Source of the DNA: Rhodococcus tukisamuensis NBRC 100609 | GTDB lineage: Bacteria > Actinomycetota > Actinomycetes > Mycobacteriales > Mycobacteriaceae | Direction of reading: 5' to 3' | DNA: 64,000 nucleotides | Assembly: GCF_001894985.1 (NCBI RefSeq) | Contig: NZ_BCXG01000021.1 | Span: 29,596-93,595 of the forward strand | Shown: positions 60,228-64,000 of the stretch, piece by piece | Layout of the letters: every line of letters starts with the position of its first letter | How positions within the stretch are numbered: the stretch's first letter is position 1 | Notes under the pieces: model-generated | The model's input: the letters and a program-made list of their open reading frames with translations, nothing else | What the model was told of the DNA's origin: nothing | The model's database searches: none | Position numbers and translations under genes: made by a program

Positions 60228-63200
60228 TCACGGGCGTTGCGCGCGAAACACACGAAGGGCGCGCTGCGCGTGGGACCGTCGTTGTTCGAACACTTGCTGC
60301 ACGCGAGGATCGTCCCGCGGGAGCAGCTTGCCGTCCTGCAAGACCCTCCCTGGTCGCTCGACGCGGTAGACGACTTCGTCGGAGGCGTCATCGGCCGTGA
60401 CGCGTGGTGCAGTCAGTGTCGCGTTCACCGTGCGGAATCCGCGTCGGAGTTCGGTGACCAGATAATCTACCTGGGCATCGAGATCGAACAGTATCGTCGC
60501 GCCCAACACCTTCCCGTTGAAGCTGTGGCTGAATAGTCCAGCCCGACGCCGTGGGTGCGTCCATTGCGCGATGCCGATTCCTGGTCGACGAGGACCGCGT
60601 TTGGCGGCAAAGTCACGGTCACGGACCTGCTCGGCGGTGAAATCTGTTTGCCGTCCTGTGAAGTCGCGTGCCCGCATCGGTTGGTCGGCCGTGCTGCCCT
60701 CGATCCGATTCGGCAGCACTGCTGATTCGGCGATCAGGTTGCCGACCAAACCCGCTGCACCGGTAATGGGGTAGCCATATCGATCGACCAGCAACTGCAT
60801 CACCGTACGGATGCGGCGGTCCAGGTCCGACGGTGTCCGCGGTGACGGCGGGGCTCCGCAGCGACGGCGACGGTGCTCGACATCCTGACCACCGGGCGTC
60901 GGGACCGGCACTGTGCCTCGGCTGCGCCGGTACTCGCCGAGCTGAGCCCGCACGCTTGCCTGATCGACACCCTTGTAGGCCCAGACCATCCACGACCCGC
61001 GAACATCTATGTGCGCGAAGGTCTTACCGATCCCGATCCCGATCCCGCCACCGCACGCGTCGACGGCGAGTTTGGCGATGTCGAGCCCGCTGAGGCCAGC
61101 GATCGTGATGTCGGCTGCCTGGCCGCTGCAATGCCTGCTGAGCTTGGGAGTGTGGGGCCGGTAAACCTCGACGTTCCGCTTCCACGAGCGGTAGCCGGAC
61201 GTGATCTTCACCGGCTTGCCGGCGCGGTCGCGTATGGCCTGGAGGCAGCGAACCAACACCGGGGAGATCCTGGCGCGCTCGGCCGGCACTGCGCCGCTCG
61301 ACACCAGTTCACCGACGGTGAAATTGGTCGACAGTTTCTTTCCGCGTACGTCGAATGGTGTGTCGTACAGCGGCAGACCCGTGTTGTGGGGGTCCCAATG
61401 CTCCTCGCCCGGCTTGTCGGGGCTCGGCCTGGTCGTCAATCCTAGCCCCGACGGAAACGACTCGAACTCTGTTGAGTCTGTTTCCGCGTCGGTCGCCTCC
61501 TCCAACAGGGCTTCCTCGACCTCGCCGGACTCGACATCGCTCGGGGATGCGGCCTCCCGATCCATCACGTAGTAGTCCTCGAAATCCGTGGCGGCTTCGT
61601 CGGCACGCTCGACATCGACCTCGCTGTCTGTGTCCTCGAAATCCGTGGCGGCTTCGTCGGCACGCTCGACATCGACCTCGCTGTCTGTGTCCTCGAAATC
61701 CGTGGCGGCTTCGTCGGCACGCTCGACATCGACCTCGCTGTCTGTGTCCTCGAAATCCGTGGCGGCTTCGTCGGCACGCTCGACATCGACCTCGCTGTCT
61801 GTGTCCTCGAAATCCGTGGCGGCTTCGTCGTATTCCTCGCTGTCGTAAACCTCGGCGTCGACCTCGCGGGCGAGGACGACCCCGGGGAGGTCGGCCGACG
61901 CATCCGCGAGCAGCCGCCACCCGAAACGCCGCGGAATATCGTTGTGTCCCACGTTGGTGCGTTCCACGCGGAAGCTCGGCGATTTCGCGGCACGGATCGC
62001 CCGGTGGACCGCCTCGCTGTTCGCGGCGGTTCCCTCGCCAGGACGGTAGATGACCCGCAGTGTGCCCGTCCCGGCCACGAGCCGCCGTTTCGCCCACGTG
62101 ATCAACGGCGTCGCGTCGTTGTACAGCGCGTCGAACGCGTGAATCTCGTCGGGATCGGTATGCGCCAGTATCTGCATCAACGCGGCACCGCCGCCCGAAT
62201 GCGCGGTGAGGATGAGCCGATTCCGGCGCACCGCGGTCCCGGTCTGTGCGGCGAACCGGGCGAGTGCCTCGTCGACGAGCTGTTGCAGCCCGCCTGGGCG
62301 GGTCAATGCCGGGAAGGTGTACCGCGCAGGGTTGTAGCCCTTCGAGGTCTGGGGGTCGTGATGACCACGGGGAAGCACGAGCAGGGTGGGGGCGGTACGT
62401 CCGAGTGCGGCGGGGTTCGCGGGGTCGGCGAAGTCCAGGCCGCTGATCGGGAGCTTGCGCGCGTTGATGTCGATGTCCCAGCCGCCCCCGTGGTGGCCGT
62501 GGAGGTGGACAACGACGTCGACGACCGACGGCTGGGCCATCGCGTTCCACTTCAGCACCAGATCGGGAGGCGTCCCTGCGTGCGATCTCAACAACGGTAG
62601 CTGCTTCACCACAAGTTTGCCCGCCGCAACTCCGGCCAGCGGTGTGGGCACCGGCGACGGTCGTGGTGCGACGGCACCGGCCTGACATTTGATGACGGCG
62701 AAGAATCGCGACTGTGGGCCGTCGAGGCGCAACCGGCCGTCCGGGTGCGTGAGAATTGTCTTCTCGTCGACGTTTTGCCGCACGTTTCCGCCGATTACCC
62801 GTATGGACCCGGGACGGACCGCGGTCACGATGTCGCAGTGCGTTCTCCGTCGTTGCGGATCGGCGATATTGTCGTACGTCGCCCCGCTGTTGGCCCGCGA
62901 CGCACAGACGAGGTCGCCCACCTGCGGCACTACTTCGGTGACGCGGTACGCCCAGAACGGGCTCGCGGCGTTCTGCGTGAGCCGGTTGCGTCGGGCGGCG
63001 CGAATGTAGTTCTGGTGTGCCGCCGAGTAAGCGAAGGTCCTTCCGGCGCCGGCCTTCCGCATCACCCAGGACACGAACACGGCGCTCCACGGATGCGCCT
63101 TCTGGAATTCGGTGCTCTGCAGTTGCGCCGCGGTGGCGGTCGTTCCGACGCCGTTGCGGTAGTAATCCTGGAGAATCGGCGTGGCGCCAGGATCGGTCTC

Positions 63201-63629
63201 TGTCAGCGACCGGGTGCCCGACGGCCGCCACCGTTTGAATTCCTGCTCCGCGATGCGCGCGATGGCACCGCACAACGCACCCGGCACGGCCGGCGTCGCG
63301 GCCCGCCGGCGGCTCTGGTGGTACGTGTCGAGTTCGGTTTCCTCGCCCGGTGCGACCTCGTCGAACCCGCCGGCATTGGCGTAGTCCTCGCCTTCGTAGT
63401 CGACCTCGTCGGCGTACGACTCGAGATCCGCAGGATTGGCCCTCCATGTTTCGTCTTCTTCTTCTGTTTCCCAACTGCTTTCGGGTTCGCCACTGAGTTC
63501 GAATGTTGTCTCCGGTGTGGCGAAGACGTCTTCCTGCATGGACCACTCGAAGGTATCCGAATCCGGTTGTGACTCGGCGAAGACCGAAGGTTCGCCGTCG
63601 AGAGCGAACTCAGTACTGCTGTCGAGCAT
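60228..63629 (-). CDS. Multi-domain peptidoglycan-hydrolase-like protein
   Basis: A 1133-residue mosaic. Residues 1-105 are acidic and low in complexity. About 115-315 is a DUF2272/CHAP-like domain (LCGAIARIAEQEF, HPWSAVFVSWVMRKAG, YSAAHQNYI). About 338-580 is an alpha/beta hydrolase-like domain with VVHLHGHHGGG and the nucleophile S478 in LTAHSGGGA. Residues 601-685 are four exact 19-residue repeats (DEAATDFEDTDSEVDVERA) and a partial fifth. About 760-890 is an M15_3-type peptidase (SGYRSWKRN; ligands H833, D840, H873). About 935-1055 resembles phage tail lysozyme (GLVGNLIAESAV with E968, then GIGIAQWTHPRRR). No Sec signal is visible. It may be an exported effector that breaks down cell walls. 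Confidence 0.85.
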   Translation of the reverse strand: MLDSSTEFALDGEPSVFAESQPDSDTFEWSMQEDVFATPETTFELSGEPESSWETEEEDETWRANPADLESYADEVDYEGEDYANAGGFDEVAPGEETELDTYHQSRRRAATPAVPGALCGAIARIAEQEFKRWRPSGTRSLTETDPGATPILQDYYRNGVGTTATAAQLQSTEFQKAHPWSAVFVSWVMRKAGAGRTFAYSAAHQNYIRAARRNRLTQNAASPFWAYRVTEVVPQVGDLVCASRANSGATYDNIADPQRRRTHCDIVTAVRPGSIRVIGGNVRQNVDEKTILTHPDGRLRLDGPQSRFFAVIKCQAGAVAPRPSPVPTPLAGVAAGKLVVKQLPLLRSHAGTPPDLVLKWNAMAQPSVVDVVVHLHGHHGGGWDIDINARKLPISGLDFADPANPAALGRTAPTLLVLPRGHHDPQTSKGYNPARYTFPALTRPGGLQQLVDEALARFAAQTGTAVRRNRLILTAHSGGGAALMQILAHTDPDEIHAFDALYNDATPLITWAKRRLVAGTGTLRVIYRPGEGTAANSEAVHRAIRAAKSPSFRVERTNVGHNDIPRRFGWRLLADASADLPGVVLAREVDAEVYDSEEYDEAATDFEDTDSEVDVERADEAATDFEDTDSEVDVERADEAATDFEDTDSEVDVERADEAATDFEDTDSEVDVERADEAATDFEDYYVMDREAASPSDVESGEVEEALLEEATDAETDSTEFESFPSGLGLTTRPSPDKPGEEHWDPHNTGLPLYDTPFDVRGKKLSTNFTVGELVSSGAVPAERARISPVLVRCLQAIRDRAGKPVKITSGYRSWKRNVEVYRPHTPKLSRHCSGQAADITIAGLSGLDIAKLAVDACGGGIGIGIGKTFAHIDVRGSWMVWAYKGVDQASVRAQLGEYRRSRGTVPVPTPGGQDVEHRRRRCGAPPSPRTPSDLDRRIRTVMQLLVDRYGYPITGAAGLVGNLIAESAVLPNRIEGSTADQPMRARDFTGRQTDFTAEQVRDRDFAAKRGPRRPGIGIAQWTHPRRRAGLFSHSFNGKVLGATILFDLDAQVDYLVTELRRGFRTVNATLTAPRVTADDASDEVVYRVERPGRVLQDGKLLPRDDPRVQQVFEQRRSHAQRALRVFRAQRP
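61575..61830 (-). repeat. 57-bp tandem repeat, four full copies and a partial fifth
   Basis: Units start at 61575, 61632, 61689 and 61746 and are identical at base level; a partial copy follows from 61803. Each unit encodes the acidic 19-mer that links the hydrolase-like and M15 modules. Confidence 0.95.
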
Positions 63630-63641
63630 GATGCACCTCTT

Positions 63642-63983
63642 CTACGGGAGCTTCAAAGGTCCGCGGATCTGGTATCCGCCGAAGGTCTTCGACTCGATCC
63701 ACCAAAAGCCTTGCACGTCAATTGCTGCGGCGTTATCGGCGTTGTTGTCGCCGTTGACGGTCAGCCAATCCTGCGCGAAGGCTGTAGCTCCTGATTGGAT
63801 TCGACGTGCCATGGCCGCTGCTATGCGGTCGCCGTTCGGTTTGTCGCACGGTGCCCTTCCGCCGTAACCGAGCAGCGCGGTGAGGCCTCCCGCCCGGTTG
63901 GAGAGAAGTTGCGACCACGCCAGCCCGGGTCCGACCAGCGGTTTCTTCATGAACAGGTGCTCACCGAGATTGATCTTGAGCAT
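63642..63983 (-). CDS. Hypothetical protein upstream of the multi-domain hydrolase
   Basis: A 113-residue protein starting MLKINLGEHLFMKKPLVGPG and ending FGGYQIRGPLKLP. It has a central RIQSGATAFAQDWLTVNGDN. I recognise no family. It has no signal peptide or membrane helix. The stop lies only 12 bases before the start of the 1133-residue protein, so the two are co-transcribed and may interact, for example as a loading or immunity partner (inference). The ATG at 63983 is close to the window edge. Confidence 0.7.
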   Translation of the reverse strand: MLKINLGEHLFMKKPLVGPGLAWSQLLSNRAGGLTALLGYGGRAPCDKPNGDRIAAAMARRIQSGATAFAQDWLTVNGDNNADNAAAIDVQGFWWIESKTFGGYQIRGPLKLP

Positions 63984-64000
63984 GGAGCAGCCCGCGATGA

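Overview
The window is high-GC DNA from an actinobacterium of the order Mycobacteriales, most likely Rhodococcus/Prescottella or a close relative. The support is a mycothione reductase gene, a mycobacterial-type MapB, EfpA, IdeR/DtxR-type iron boxes, many GTG starts, several genes that look leaderless, and a gene set resembling the Rv2845c-Rv2861c region of Mycobacterium tuberculosis (mapB, mtr, an Rv2854-like hydrolase, mqo, chelatase, cobO, cobB, cysG, efpA, proS). The species is an inference.

Layout. 1-6.3 kb: amino-acid permease (cut by the window edge), GAF-LuxR regulator and acyl-CoA ligase, then a GlxA-type regulator, dienelactone hydrolase and ABM protein. 6.3-8.9 kb: a transporter-gene remnant, a 41-codon small ORF, and a divergent MarR/DHA2 exporter pair with a phased operator array between them. 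9-11.4 kb: mapB and cobQ. 11.4-14.1 kb: a GntR-ABC operon with a perfect palindromic operator, then a degenerate hydrolase. 14.2-19.6 kb: SulP transporter, a cysteine-codon leader peptide, a 2OG-Fe(II)-type oxygenase and metQNI. 19.6-23.7 kb: mtr, hydrolase, mqo. 23.7-31.2 kb: cobalamin riboswitch and the B12 operon (chelatase, cobO, cobB, cobE/cbiG-like, cysG), then efpA. 31.3-35.2 kb: the Hen1-Pnkp RNA repair pair. 35.2-41.1 kb: an FAD monooxygenase, two iron-box-controlled exported proteins built from neocarzinostatin-like domains, and yaaA. 41.1-51 kb: proS, then a six-gene oxidative operon (MpaB-like oxygenase, P450, TetR, aldehyde dehydrogenase, SDR, membrane protein) divergent from an acyl-CoA dehydrogenase.

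51.1-64 kb is the most unusual part. Genes on the plus strand encode an LCAT-like lipase/acyltransferase, a CHAT protease fused to a P-loop NTPase and a degenerate subtilase, a trypsin-like protease fused to a DNA/RNA non-specific nuclease, an M43 metalloprotease with one lectin-like blade, a small beta-rich protein and a BTAD/SARP regulator. Facing them is a 1133-residue protein that joins DUF2272-like, alpha/beta-hydrolase, M15 peptidase and phage-tail-lysozyme-like modules, with four exact 57-bp repeats. I read the plus-strand set as a candidate protease-triggered conflict/immune system that would attack lipids and nucleic acids. The facing protein looks like a cell-wall-degrading effector. 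Both functions are inferred from domain content.

I saw no tRNA, rRNA, CRISPR array or intact insertion sequence. Domain calls come from reading motifs, not from database searches.
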